This document shows, in pieces, positions 15,661-23,900 of a stretch of DNA of 64,000 nucleotides. Position 1 is the first letter of the stretch. Each line of letters begins with the position of its first letter. The position numbers and the translations under genes are program-made. This DNA comes from a virus, in IMG/VR virus record IMGVR_UViG_3300012203_000001, positions 1 to 64,000 of that record; one strand, given 5' to 3'. Under the pieces are notes generated by a model. It was given only the letters and a program-made list of their open reading frames with translations. It did not search any database and had not been told where the DNA came from.

Positions 15661-17108
15661 GCTTTTTATCATGGCCGCGTCGTCGGGAAGTGTCCGCACC
15701 GGTACCAACTGGGAAGTGGCCGCTCGAATTCCCCCTGGTCCGTTTCGGTGAACACTATGCGGATATCTGGACGCTGGCCGACGCCGCGCAAGGTGTCGTG
15801 ATCCTCGGCGAGAATGGCAGTGGCAAAACGTCCGGGTCTGGTGCGCTCCTAGCCCGCAAATATCTAAAAGCTGGGTTTGGTGGCCTTGTCCTATGCTTTA
15901 AAACAGACGAGGCGGATCTATGGCGCTCATACTTGAAAGCAACGGGCCGCGAATCCGATGGCCGGTTCTTTAGCGTCGACAACGGGTTCACGTTCAACTT
16001 CCTTGATTACGAGGCGCAAACCAGCGGAATCGATTTCGCGGAGAACATCGTGACCCTACTCGTCGACGTCGCCAGCATTCATATGCGGGCCGAGGTCGGC
16101 GGTGCTGAAGCACACTTCTGGTTGCCGCAAAAAAAGAAACTCTTACGGAACGCAATCACACTTCTTCTTCTGGCGTCTGAACCTATCCAGTTGCGCTCGC
16201 TTTACGAAATGATCGTGTCGGCACCGAAGGATGCGCAGCAAGCCGCGTCAGACGATTGGCAAAATTCCAGCTTTCTATTCAAGCTTCTTGAACGAGGTAA
16301 CCAAGCGGCTAGTAATCATCCGGAATGGAAACTGATCACGAACTACTGGATGCTAGAGCGGCCGTCGCTCGCGCCCAAGACTCGGGAAACGATTGACGCG
16401 GATTTTACCGGGATGTTCGATCCGCTCACCCGCGGCAAGATCGGGCAGTTATTCGGGACCGGGACCAACCTGACGCCGCAGGACATTCTTGATGGCAAGG
16501 TTGCGGTGATCGATATCCCGGTTGCTAAGTATCGGGAGGTCGGCCAGTACGCGGCGCTAATCTGGGCGCAACTCTTCCAACGCGCGGTTGATCGCCGGGA
16601 TTACACGGCACCGGATAGTCGGCCAGTTTTTTTGTGGGAAGACGAGGCGCACTACTTTACCATCGATCAAGATGCGCTATTCCAAACTACTGCACGGTCG
16701 AAAGGGATCTCAGTGGTTCGGCTCACCCAGAACTTGCCGAACTTTCTGGACGCTTACGGACGCGATGGCCGGCACAAGGTTGATACGCTTCTTGGCAATC
16801 ACGCCACAAAGATCTTTCACCGGAACGGTGACCCGACCACGAACGAATGGGCGGCAAAGGTGATCGCGAAAGAGACCGGGTACAAACATTCGTTGTCAGC
16901 AAGTGGGTCGATTCAATCGGCCAGTGGGTTTAATGCATCGACGAGTGTGTCCGAAGTGGAAGAGGATTCGTGTCCTCCGAAAGAATTTATCGGGCTCAAG
17001 AACGGCGGTAAAAAGAATCAGAATGTCGTGGAAGGTATCCTGTTTCAATCCGGCCGGCTATGGAATCGGGATCAGCGTTGGGCGGTAAGGCGATTTAAAC
17101 AGGCATGA
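15657..17108 (+). CDS. virD4: VirD4/TraG-like coupling protein without a membrane anchor
   Basis: The 483-residue protein has Walker A GENGSGKT (Lys 57), a Walker B-like block RPVFLWEDEAHYF and the family's ARSKGISVVRLTQNLPNF segment. Coupling proteins bring the relaxosome to the T4SS channel. Typical VirD4 proteins begin with two membrane helices; this one starts directly with a polar stretch and the ATPase domain. It resembles the shorter soluble class. The start ATG overlaps the lar stop, so an N-terminal extension is not available without crossing that gene. Confidence 0.82.
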   Translation: MSFLSWPRRREVSAPVPTGKWPLEFPLVRFGEHYADIWTLADAAQGVVILGENGSGKTSGSGALLARKYLKAGFGGLVLCFKTDEADLWRSYLKATGRESDGRFFSVDNGFTFNFLDYEAQTSGIDFAENIVTLLVDVASIHMRAEVGGAEAHFWLPQKKKLLRNAITLLLLASEPIQLRSLYEMIVSAPKDAQQAASDDWQNSSFLFKLLERGNQAASNHPEWKLITNYWMLERPSLAPKTRETIDADFTGMFDPLTRGKIGQLFGTGTNLTPQDILDGKVAVIDIPVAKYREVGQYAALIWAQLFQRAVDRRDYTAPDSRPVFLWEDEAHYFTIDQDALFQTTARSKGISVVRLTQNLPNFLDAYGRDGRHKVDTLLGNHATKIFHRNGDPTTNEWAAKVIAKETGYKHSLSASGSIQSASGFNASTSVSEVEEDSCPPKEFIGLKNGGKKNQNVVEGILFQSGRLWNRDQRWAVRRFKQA

Positions 17109-17350
17109 GTGACAATGCTCGCATTAAGGTTGGTTCTTCTATGTGGATGGATTTCCGATGGTGGCGATGGCCTGATGTGCCACAAACGACACCAACACTC
17201 ATCGATGAGCAATTAGTGTTTTCCGTGACCAAGGATAGAATGAAACCGGGCTGGTCTGAGCTTCGAGCTGATGGGTTCGGAGGAAAACCCTACGGAAATG
17301 GTTCGATTTTTATAGAAGATAAATATCTTGAACCATTAGTGGAGTTATGA
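17105..17350 (+). CDS. small hypothetical protein
   Basis: The 81-residue protein is rich in Trp (MWMDFRWWRWPDVP) and coupled by ATGA to virD4 and to the next gene. No family recognised. Confidence 0.5.
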   Translation: MSDNARIKVGSSMWMDFRWWRWPDVPQTTPTLIDEQLVFSVTKDRMKPGWSELRADGFGGKPYGNGSIFIEDKYLEPLVEL

Positions 17351-17661
17351 TCGAACGCGAAAAACCTAGAATCAAAAAGCGCCGCCCTGGCATGTGCTCA
17401 TGGTGCGGCGAGGCTATCACGGTCGGAAGTGAGTTTGATTGGTGGCCATCCGTGAATGACGACGGTGTACCAAACGGAAGTTGCTCAATGCACCCGGAGT
17501 GCGATGACGCCTATCGACTGTCGTACCGCGAAACGTTTCCTAAGTTCGAGTTTGTTCGTGGCGGCAAAGAGAAAAAACCGGAGATCATCGATGCAGAAGA
17601 AAAAGCCGATCAGATAGAGGCGCTCAAATGGGCGTGGGATAACGGGAAGATTGCCAAGTGA
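17347..17661 (+). CDS. small zinc-finger-like hypothetical protein
   Basis: The 104-residue protein has CSWCGEAI near the N-terminus and CSMHPECDDAY about 30 residues later, a plausible treble-clef or ribbon zinc site, followed by an acidic helix. It is coupled by ATGA to the upstream gene. Function unknown; possibly nucleic-acid binding. Confidence 0.55.
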   Translation: MIEREKPRIKKRRPGMCSWCGEAITVGSEFDWWPSVNDDGVPNGSCSMHPECDDAYRLSYRETFPKFEFVRGGKEKKPEIIDAEEKADQIEALKWAWDNGKIAK

Positions 17662-18044
17662 TGAACAATCCCAATCAAACTCCGATCCAAGAAGCGGTCA
17701 GCCTAATCACGATCGCCGCGCTCTTGATCGCGGTCGCCTGCTACCTGGCCGCGATGAACAACGTGCCTTTCCTCGCGCCGTGTCTTTTCTGGGTCGCCAC
17801 GCAAGCGTACCATTTCTTTCCGGCCTTGAACTATCTGCGGTCGCCGCAGGTCCCGATGGTGGTCAGCGCGGCTGCGGTGGGTTGCAGTGTTTGGCTGGTG
17901 GGTATTCCCTTCGCTAGCATCTTGGCCGCCTGGTTCAATCAATCGCAAATGGCCGGCCTTGAGCGTCAAACCGTGCGGCTCAAGCGCAACAGAGCGCGAA
18001 TAGTGAAACGTCGCCGGGATAAAGATGGATTCGACGTGGTGTGA
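17661..18044 (+). CDS. small membrane protein of the transfer operon
   Basis: The 127-residue protein has three or four hydrophobic segments between residues 12 and 95 (including AALLIAVACYLAAM) and a strongly basic C-terminal tail (RLKRNRARIVKRRRDKD). GTG 17658 is a possible earlier start. Because the coupling protein lacks its own anchor, a membrane partner that docks it is an attractive but untested role. Confidence 0.55.
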   Translation: MNNPNQTPIQEAVSLITIAALLIAVACYLAAMNNVPFLAPCLFWVATQAYHFFPALNYLRSPQVPMVVSAAAVGCSVWLVGIPFASILAAWFNQSQMAGLERQTVRLKRNRARIVKRRRDKDGFDVV

Positions 18045-18047
18045 ATA

Positions 18048-18401
18048 TTACCAAAGTCCTGAGTTAAACTCTTGAGATTTCAATGTGTCGAGCTCGATCT
18101 CGTTAGTATTGATATCCATCTGGTTCATCTGGTTTTGGAACTCCAGATTATTAAGCTTCTCCTGATACGTGAGCCGATGATGGCTCGGCAAGGCAATAAA
18201 ATTCCGCCTGTATCCTGCTGCGTACTCTGCTTTTGTCGGCACCCGGCAAATGTACGTGTACGGTCCCACCTTGTAGTCAACGCCGTATGTTGCTGCTTCG
18301 GTGAAGCTCCTGGGTGTGATCTTTGGTCGTGGGGAATTACTCGTCATCGGGCCTACGCAGCCAGCTAAGATGATCGGAACAAAGAGAATTGCGTATTTCA
18401 T
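18048..18401 (-). CDS. lipoprotein, antisense to the transfer operon
   Basis: The 117-residue protein has a signal sequence ending in LAGC (Cys 15) and a hydrophilic mature part with a C-terminal coiled-coil-like stretch rich in Asn and Gln. It is the only minus-strand gene in the transfer region and is transcribed divergently from the relaxase. A surface-located lipoprotein next to relaxase could serve entry exclusion, but nothing in the sequence proves that. Confidence 0.6.
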   Translation of the reverse strand: MKYAILFVPIILAGCVGPMTSNSPRPKITPRSFTEAATYGVDYKVGPYTYICRVPTKAEYAAGYRRNFIALPSHHRLTYQEKLNNLEFQNQMNQMDINTNEIELDTLKSQEFNSGLW

Positions 18402-18534
18402 GCTTGCACGAATACTATTCTATAGGAATAATGCAAGTGGCATTTCTTGAACCTTACGCGAAGCGCGAGGGGAGATTTGAGTCATGACTTTTAGTCCGAA
18501 AAGGTGGAAGAAGTTTTAGGGATAATCGAAGGAA
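18402..18534. promoter_or_regulatory. divergent control region, candidate oriT
   Basis: The 133-base gap between the lipoprotein and relaxase genes holds CTTGCA...TGCAAG as inverted ends (18403-18437) around a -10-like element for the minus strand (TTCCTATAGAATA, complement of 18416-18428), and a small inverted repeat ACGCGAAGCGCG further right. oriT is often adjacent to the MOBF relaxase gene, so this is the first place to look. No nick-site consensus is recognised. Confidence 0.4.
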
Positions 18535-21336
18535 ATGGTCCGACACAAACAGTTTAATAACGGTTCTGGAAAGTCTAGTGCTTCTAAGTATTATACTGAA
18601 CACATGGGGGTGTCGTGTTACTACTGGCAAGGGGTTGGATTGCTCCAGGGGCGGACGTTCAATCATATGGGGTTATCAAAGCGGGAGATGAACTTGGGTG
18701 TGTTCACGTCGCTTGAGAACAATGTAAATCCTGAGACTGGCGAACGGATCACGTTACAGACAAATACGACTCGGCAAGAGTGGGTGGTGAATTCCAAAAC
18801 GGGAAAGCGTGAGTTGGAGACTGTAGGGGATCGACGCACAGGCATGGATCTGCCATGCATCGTTCCAAAAACAGTTTCGGAAGTAATGGCGGAAAATCCT
18901 GGCGAGTTCGCGGATGCTATCGAGCGAGTTTGCGTTGCGGCGAACACTAAGGCGATGCAGTTGGCCGAGTCGCTTGCTAAGACGCGGATACGAATCGGCG
19001 GGGCGCAGGATGATCGTGTTACCGGTAACCTTTTGTACTTGAGCGTGATTCACCGGGACGCTCGGCCAGTGGGCTCGCACGTCCCCGATCCGATGTGGCA
19101 TGCGCATAACTACGTTTTTAATACCACGTTCGACGGCGAGGAAAAGCGGCTTAAAGCGGTGCAGCTCCATGACGTAATTAAACATTTGGATACGGTAGAC
19201 GCGGTGTTTCTTTCTGAGATTGATCGGGGCCTGATCAATCTCGGCGTTGGTACTGAGCGCACACCGGACGGCCGAAGTTTTGAGATCACGAGCGTGAAAG
19301 GCAAAGAGATCTTTTGCAAACGGCGCAACGAAATCTTGAAAGAGGAACTCGGGAACCGAGACAGGATTGAGACATTGACGATGTACCGGATGCGGGCTGC
19401 GGCCAAGGTTGGGAAGTTTCTGGACTACGACAAGGTGAAGACTGAGGTGCGCAACGAGCTAGGCAAACAGATGGCTAAACGCAAGGTGGTCGTCAGCATG
19501 GAAGAGAAACTTGCGAAACTTCGTGAGCAGATGACACCGGAGATCCGCGCATCCCTTCAACGAGACGCGGTGACAACGGCACCCCGAACGAATTGGCGTA
19601 CACCGGATGAAGCCAAGTCCGAGGTGCTTCATTCAGCGTTTAAACAGCAGTCAGTCGTTCACGAGTTGGATATTGCCGGCCAACTTTTGCGGGCAACGGG
19701 CGGGTCAATGACGTTTGATGAAGCGCTCAAGTTCGCCAAAGGCGTAGCATTTATTCACTTGGACAAGGAGGGACACTTAACGACAGAGGAAGTGAAAAGG
19801 GAAGAGGCGTTGATGCTGAAGACGGTGAGAACTGGATGGGATAGCGAGTCTGCGATGGTGGCGGATCCAAATTATCCGATCGTGGATCCAAAGATAATCC
19901 TGGCCGCCGATCAACTTAAGGCTACCCGATTCGTTTGGAATTCGCGGGATCTGGTCACCGATGTGAGCGGGATTGCCGGTGCCGGCAAGACAACGCTGCT
20001 CAAGGAAGTCGTGGCCGGGCTGCGGGAAAATAGCAGGTTGGTCATCCTTCTCGCACCGACCTCGGCGAGCGAGAAAAACCTCCACAAAGATTTTAGGGAC
20101 GCGATCACCCTTCAGAAGTTCGAAAAAGATTTGGAATTGCAGCACGCTTTGTCGCCCGGGTCCGTGCTGATTCTGGACGAGGTGTCGATGGTGTCGGTGC
20201 CGCAGATGTGTCGGTTGGTTGCGTTAGTGAAAGAAAAAAGGTGTCGGCTGGTGACGTGCGGCGACTCGGATCAGCATGTTAGTCCGGAGCGCGGCGACGC
20301 TATCCGGATCTTGCAAGACTCGGGCTCGGTCCGGTCCGTTGAGTTGACCGCTACCTACAGGGCTCAAGTCGCGTATTTGAAAGAGACGGTGTTGGATCTG
20401 AAAGCGGGCGGCGATCGGCGTGCGATTGGGTACGCGCGGCTCGATAAGCACGGCGATATCCGCGAGGTAGTATCGCAATCGGATCTTCGCCAGCAAGCGG
20501 TTGACGCACACCTAGAGGCGGTGCGGTCCGGTCACCTCGCGATTCTTGCGAGCCCGGTTCATGCGGAAGCGCGGGAAGCGACGGCGATTGTTCGCGAGAC
20601 TTTGAAGGCGGAAGGAAAGATCGAACGGCAAGATCACACGGTTACCATGTTGGCGCGTGTCAATGTCAACGGCCCTGAACTGAAAGATCCGCTTCATTAT
20701 CAGGTTGGCCGCGTGGTGTCGTTTCACACGAAGGTTTCCGGTGGGTTCAAAGCGGGCGAGAAATGGCAGGTGATCGGGAAGCCGTTGGGCGATGGACGAT
20801 TCAGTTTGTACCGGGATGGCGTATCGAAATTGTTTAGCCCGAAATCTAAAGGGAAGTGGAACGTTTATGAGTCGGACGACATGGCGATCAGTGTTGGCGA
20901 CCAGGTACGAATCACCGAGGGATTTAAAGAGCGTGGGGTAGCTTTCAAGAATAACGATATCGCCAAGGTGGCGGCAATCGAGCCCGACCGCGTGACCCTT
21001 GACGACGGCCGCTCGATGCGCCGTGACTTTATGCATCTGGACCAGGGCGTCTGTATCACATCCTACGCCACGCAATGCCGCACTGTGCGGCAGGTTGTTG
21101 CGATCGCTCCCCTTTCCTCGTTTGCGGAATTGGATGCGAAAACTTTCTATGTCCTCGCGTCGCGGGCCACGCACCGGGCGATTTTCTTCACGGATTGCCG
21201 CGATGCGTTCAAAGAAGCCGTACTTCGTCCCGGTGATCGGAAATCAGTTTGGGAATATCTAGCCGGGAAACTTGATCGGTTACCTGAACGTATTCAGCGA
21301 AAATCGAGAGAACAGGAGATGGGTTATGAGCGATAA
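18535..21336 (+). CDS. TrwC/TraI-like relaxase-helicase (MOBF type)
   Basis: The 933-residue protein has an N-terminal TrwC-type relaxase: paired tyrosines (Y19/Y20 and Y29/Y30) and the metal-binding triad H182...H189-x-H191 in HVPDPMWHAHNY. A superfamily 1 helicase follows, with Walker A GIAGAGKTT (Lys 485) and Walker B VLILDEVSM. This class nicks at oriT, stays covalently bound to the strand and unwinds it for export. The length agrees with TrwC (about 970). ATG 18535 has GAAGG close upstream. Confidence 0.92.
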   Translation: MVRHKQFNNGSGKSSASKYYTEHMGVSCYYWQGVGLLQGRTFNHMGLSKREMNLGVFTSLENNVNPETGERITLQTNTTRQEWVVNSKTGKRELETVGDRRTGMDLPCIVPKTVSEVMAENPGEFADAIERVCVAANTKAMQLAESLAKTRIRIGGAQDDRVTGNLLYLSVIHRDARPVGSHVPDPMWHAHNYVFNTTFDGEEKRLKAVQLHDVIKHLDTVDAVFLSEIDRGLINLGVGTERTPDGRSFEITSVKGKEIFCKRRNEILKEELGNRDRIETLTMYRMRAAAKVGKFLDYDKVKTEVRNELGKQMAKRKVVVSMEEKLAKLREQMTPEIRASLQRDAVTTAPRTNWRTPDEAKSEVLHSAFKQQSVVHELDIAGQLLRATGGSMTFDEALKFAKGVAFIHLDKEGHLTTEEVKREEALMLKTVRTGWDSESAMVADPNYPIVDPKIILAADQLKATRFVWNSRDLVTDVSGIAGAGKTTLLKEVVAGLRENSRLVILLAPTSASEKNLHKDFRDAITLQKFEKDLELQHALSPGSVLILDEVSMVSVPQMCRLVALVKEKRCRLVTCGDSDQHVSPERGDAIRILQDSGSVRSVELTATYRAQVAYLKETVLDLKAGGDRRAIGYARLDKHGDIREVVSQSDLRQQAVDAHLEAVRSGHLAILASPVHAEAREATAIVRETLKAEGKIERQDHTVTMLARVNVNGPELKDPLHYQVGRVVSFHTKVSGGFKAGEKWQVIGKPLGDGRFSLYRDGVSKLFSPKSKGKWNVYESDDMAISVGDQVRITEGFKERGVAFKNNDIAKVAAIEPDRVTLDDGRSMRRDFMHLDQGVCITSYATQCRTVRQVVAIAPLSSFAELDAKTFYVLASRATHRAIFFTDCRDAFKEAVLRPGDRKSVWEYLAGKLDRLPERIQRKSREQEMGYER

Positions 21337-21658
21337 CGGTGTCCGATCACTTCGTGAGCAGTACGCTGCTCCGCGCCGGTCATTGGCATGGGAGATAGGT
21401 AACGCTGACATCGTTCGGTTCTGGGCCGAGGACGGCAACTGTTATGGATTCCTGTTTCATCACGTCATGTCGACGGTATACCTAGCGCAACCAAACCGGC
21501 TATTCATTCAATGCCCGCTCGGTGCGTTGGTCATATCCGGCCCGAAAGTGTTAGAGTTCCTGGATGACTTTTCCAATCGGAAAGTTGCGGTTCTGAAAGC
21601 GGATGGGACCGATATTACGTCGGTCGAAATGTTGCCGCGAACAGAAAAAGAAGAGTAG
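21326..21658 (+). CDS. hypothetical protein downstream of the relaxase
   Basis: ATG 21326 lies within the 3' end of the relaxase gene behind a good AGGAG. The 110-residue product looks like a small beta-rich cytoplasmic domain. No family recognised. It is the last gene of the transfer operon before the virion promoter region. Confidence 0.55.
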   Translation: MSDNGVRSLREQYAAPRRSLAWEIGNADIVRFWAEDGNCYGFLFHHVMSTVYLAQPNRLFIQCPLGALVISGPKVLEFLDDFSNRKVAVLKADGTDITSVEMLPRTEKEE

Positions 21659-21672
21659 TTGGCAGAATGTTA

Positions 21673-21701
21673 TTGTGTAATTCTGTACTTTAAAGTATAG
21701 C
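21673..21701 (+). promoter_or_regulatory. sigma70-like promoter of the virion genes with a palindromic operator
   Basis: TTGTGT (21673-21678) and TATAGC (21696-21701) are 17 bases apart. The spacer and first bases of the -10 box contain the perfect 12-base palindrome TACTTTAAAGTA (21686-21697). A repressor bound here would block RNA polymerase directly. The promoter lies exactly at the boundary between transfer and virion genes. Confidence 0.6.
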
Positions 21702-21769
21702 GCCGTTATGGTTTAGCGCCCTAGCGGCATGGATTATCGAGGTCGGGCGCGGCCATCTTTTGCAAAAAG

Positions 21770-21991
21770 ATGAGTAATCTGCGCGACCTACAAGTCGGCG
21801 AAAAACGCCACGCGACGTTTTTTCTCAATCACGGTAAGCAGCCGCAGACCGTCAATTGCCTAGGGTTAAGTGAGGTACGTGTGTTCGTTTACGAAGTTCC
21901 TGAACGGATCACGTTTAAGAATTTTCGTGAAGTTTTTCACCTGTCTTTGTGGTTTAAAGACGTTTCGGATCTGGCGATCGAATGCAAATAG
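21770..21991 (+). CDS. small hypothetical protein preceding the terminase
   Basis: The 73-residue protein is mainly beta-strand by composition. Its position directly before the large terminase, with a 10-base overlap, is where a small terminase often lies, but no helix-turn-helix is apparent. I leave the function open. Confidence 0.5.
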   Translation: MSNLRDLQVGEKRHATFFLNHGKQPQTVNCLGLSEVRVFVYEVPERITFKNFREVFHLSLWFKDVSDLAIECK

Positions 21992-23376
21992 AAGCGTCAC
22001 CACCCGTTTCTATCGTTGTTCAACGTCCGAAACCGCGTGTGCCCTTCTGCCTATTCGCCCGCGCCTATCTCGGGTTGCACCTTTATGACTGGCAGATGCG
22101 AATTTTAATTGCACTCGAACGCAAGCATGTGTCAGGGGTAATTTGTAATGGAGGCGGCAAATCGAGTGTGGTTATTGCATCAGCTGTATTGGCATTTCTC
22201 TATAACTGGCCAACTGGACGGTGTGCGCTCACAAGTGGTTCATACCTTCAGCTCGAATCAATCCTCTGGCCGGCGATCGAGCAATACCGGCCACTACCGT
22301 ACTTCCGAGGGTGGACATGGAACCAAGTCGAGATAAAAACGCCGCAAGGCGGGTTTGCTCAAGGGTTTTCCACAGATCGGCCGGAAGCACTTGAGGGTTG
22401 GCACCAGTCGGTTGAATCGCCGCTTCTCTATATCGTCGATGAAGCGAAAGCGATCAGTGACGAGAAATTCCAGGGGATCGGGCGGTGTACCCCCACCTTT
22501 TACGGCCAGTTTTCCTCCGCGGGCGCCGCTCAAGGCGATTTCTATCATTCGTTCAACAAACTGAAAGCGTTCTTTTGGACTTGTAAGGTAACGAGTCGCG
22601 ATTGTCCGCACATCAGCGATGAGCAGCGGGCGTTCGATAAAGCTAAGCTCGACCGGGCCGTGTACGCGTCCAAGCATGACTCGGAATTTGACAGTGATCT
22701 GTCCGGGTCGGCGATCAAGCTTGGTGTAATTAACACGGCGCTCGAACGCCAGGTGTGTCTCAGTCATAATCCGGGGCAACGCGCGGCTTTCTGCGATTTT
22801 GCGGCGGGCGGCGCTGAGAATGTGATTGCGCTACGCGACGGTAACAAGGTCACGCTCATTGCTGCGTGGCGCAATCCCGACCCTACCCAGGCGTGCCGGG
22901 AATTCATCGAACACTTTAAGCGGTTGCGTCTGCATGCTTCTGAGATCTTTGCTGACGTAGGTGGCCTAGGGGTGGTGATGTGCTCGAATTTAAAAGCCGC
23001 CGGATGGCCGGTGGTCGAGGTCAATAACGGGTTGCCGGCCGAGGACGCGGAGCATTACGCGAACCGCGGGTCGGAGATCTGGTTCAAGGCGGCGCAAATA
23101 ATCGAGTTCGGGCTCGGGAACGGTAAGCACATGATCATTCCGGAAGACAAGTTGTTCATCGAACAGGCGACTAGCCGGAAACGCGAGTACGACCAGAAAC
23201 AACGACTCAAGATCGAAAGCAAAAAAGATTTAGTAGGGCGCGGCATTCCCTCCCCTGACCGCGCGGATGCTGTGCTTGGAGCGATGATTTGTCGACCGTC
23301 ACAATGGAACGCGCAATTAGTTGCGCAGGTGCATCTGCCTGAAAACATGTTCGCACCGTCGTTTATGAGGTTCTGA
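21982..23376 (+). CDS. terL: phage terminase large subunit
   Basis: The 464-residue protein has the ATPase and nuclease layout of TerL. A deviant Walker A, VICNGGGKSS, lies near residues 52-61. Walker B LLYIVDEAKAI follows near 150. In the RNase H-like nuclease domain, candidate metal-binding aspartates occur in FCDFAAGG, IFADVGGLG and PDRADAVLGA. TerL packages DNA into the procapsid through the portal. It is followed by small genes and then the portal, typical for Mu-like heads. Confidence 0.88.
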   Translation: MQIEASPPVSIVVQRPKPRVPFCLFARAYLGLHLYDWQMRILIALERKHVSGVICNGGGKSSVVIASAVLAFLYNWPTGRCALTSGSYLQLESILWPAIEQYRPLPYFRGWTWNQVEIKTPQGGFAQGFSTDRPEALEGWHQSVESPLLYIVDEAKAISDEKFQGIGRCTPTFYGQFSSAGAAQGDFYHSFNKLKAFFWTCKVTSRDCPHISDEQRAFDKAKLDRAVYASKHDSEFDSDLSGSAIKLGVINTALERQVCLSHNPGQRAAFCDFAAGGAENVIALRDGNKVTLIAAWRNPDPTQACREFIEHFKRLRLHASEIFADVGGLGVVMCSNLKAAGWPVVEVNNGLPAEDAEHYANRGSEIWFKAAQIIEFGLGNGKHMIIPEDKLFIEQATSRKREYDQKQRLKIESKKDLVGRGIPSPDRADAVLGAMICRPSQWNAQLVAQVHLPENMFAPSFMRF

Positions 23377-23380
23377 CCCT

Positions 23381-23518
23381 ATGGAAGAAATCATTCCTAC
23401 CTCTAACCCGACCGTATTCGTCAAAGACGGCAAACTATTCGTCTTAGAGCAGACCGGCCCAATCAATTTCGTTCTCAAACCGTTCAAGTACTCAGATCAA
23501 AAGCTATGGAAGAAATAA
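23381..23518 (+). CDS. small hypothetical protein, first of a duplicated pair (45 aa)
   Basis: The frame begins MEEIIPTSNPTVFVKDGKLF. Its last codons overlap the start of the next small gene, which begins with nearly the same sequence (MEEIIHTS). Function unknown. Confidence 0.45.
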   Translation: MEEIIPTSNPTVFVKDGKLFVLEQTGPINFVLKPFKYSDQKLWKK

Positions 23519-23640
23519 TTCATACCTCGGGGTTACCTGCTCCAGCGCCAAATCCATTAGGACATTTCACCGACGTTAGGGTTGTCGATGTCCCGGTTGA
23601 ACCAGAGCCAGCAAAAGAGGAAACGCATGGGAATCCTTGA
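23506..23640 (+). CDS. small hypothetical protein, second of a duplicated pair (44 aa)
   Basis: The frame begins MEEIIHTSGLPAPAPNP and ends in a Pro/Glu-rich stretch. The first 24 bases nearly repeat those at 23381, pointing to a local duplication. It overlaps the following gene by 14 bases. Confidence 0.4.
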   Translation: MEEIIHTSGLPAPAPNPLGHFTDVRVVDVPVEPEPAKEETHGNP

Positions 23641-23893
23641 GACGATTCAGAAAAATCCTCAAGCGTCGGTTGCGGCGTTGATATCAGCAGCAACGGGTGT
23701 TGTGACATGTTACTTCACTATTGTCGGGCATCCGGAGCGGGGCGACTCCATCGCTAAACAGTTGAGCGATATGGCGGTACCTATCGGGACTGCAGTGACG
23801 ATTGTAATGGCGCTTAAAAGCGGGATTCACTTTAGTCGCGGGCCAGCGCCGTTGCCAGCCGAACAACCGCAACCGTTGACACCGAAGGCGTAG
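23627..23893 (+). CDS. small membrane protein, holin candidate
   Basis: The 88-residue protein follows AGAGGAAACGC-ATG. It has two hydrophobic helices (about residues 14-32 and 45-62), a cytoplasmic-looking basic segment and a Pro-rich tail. It sits directly before the endolysin-like gene, so a holin role is reasonable, though no holin family is recognised. Confidence 0.5.
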   Translation: MGILETIQKNPQASVAALISAATGVVTCYFTIVGHPERGDSIAKQLSDMAVPIGTAVTIVMALKSGIHFSRGPAPLPAEQPQPLTPKA

Positions 23894-23900
23894 CCAAGCG

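Noticed and set aside
20512-21174. 220-codon open frame on the minus strand opposite the relaxase
   Set aside because: It lies fully inside the helicase domain of a convincing gene, has no recognisable protein pattern and is explained by codon bias of the plus-strand gene.
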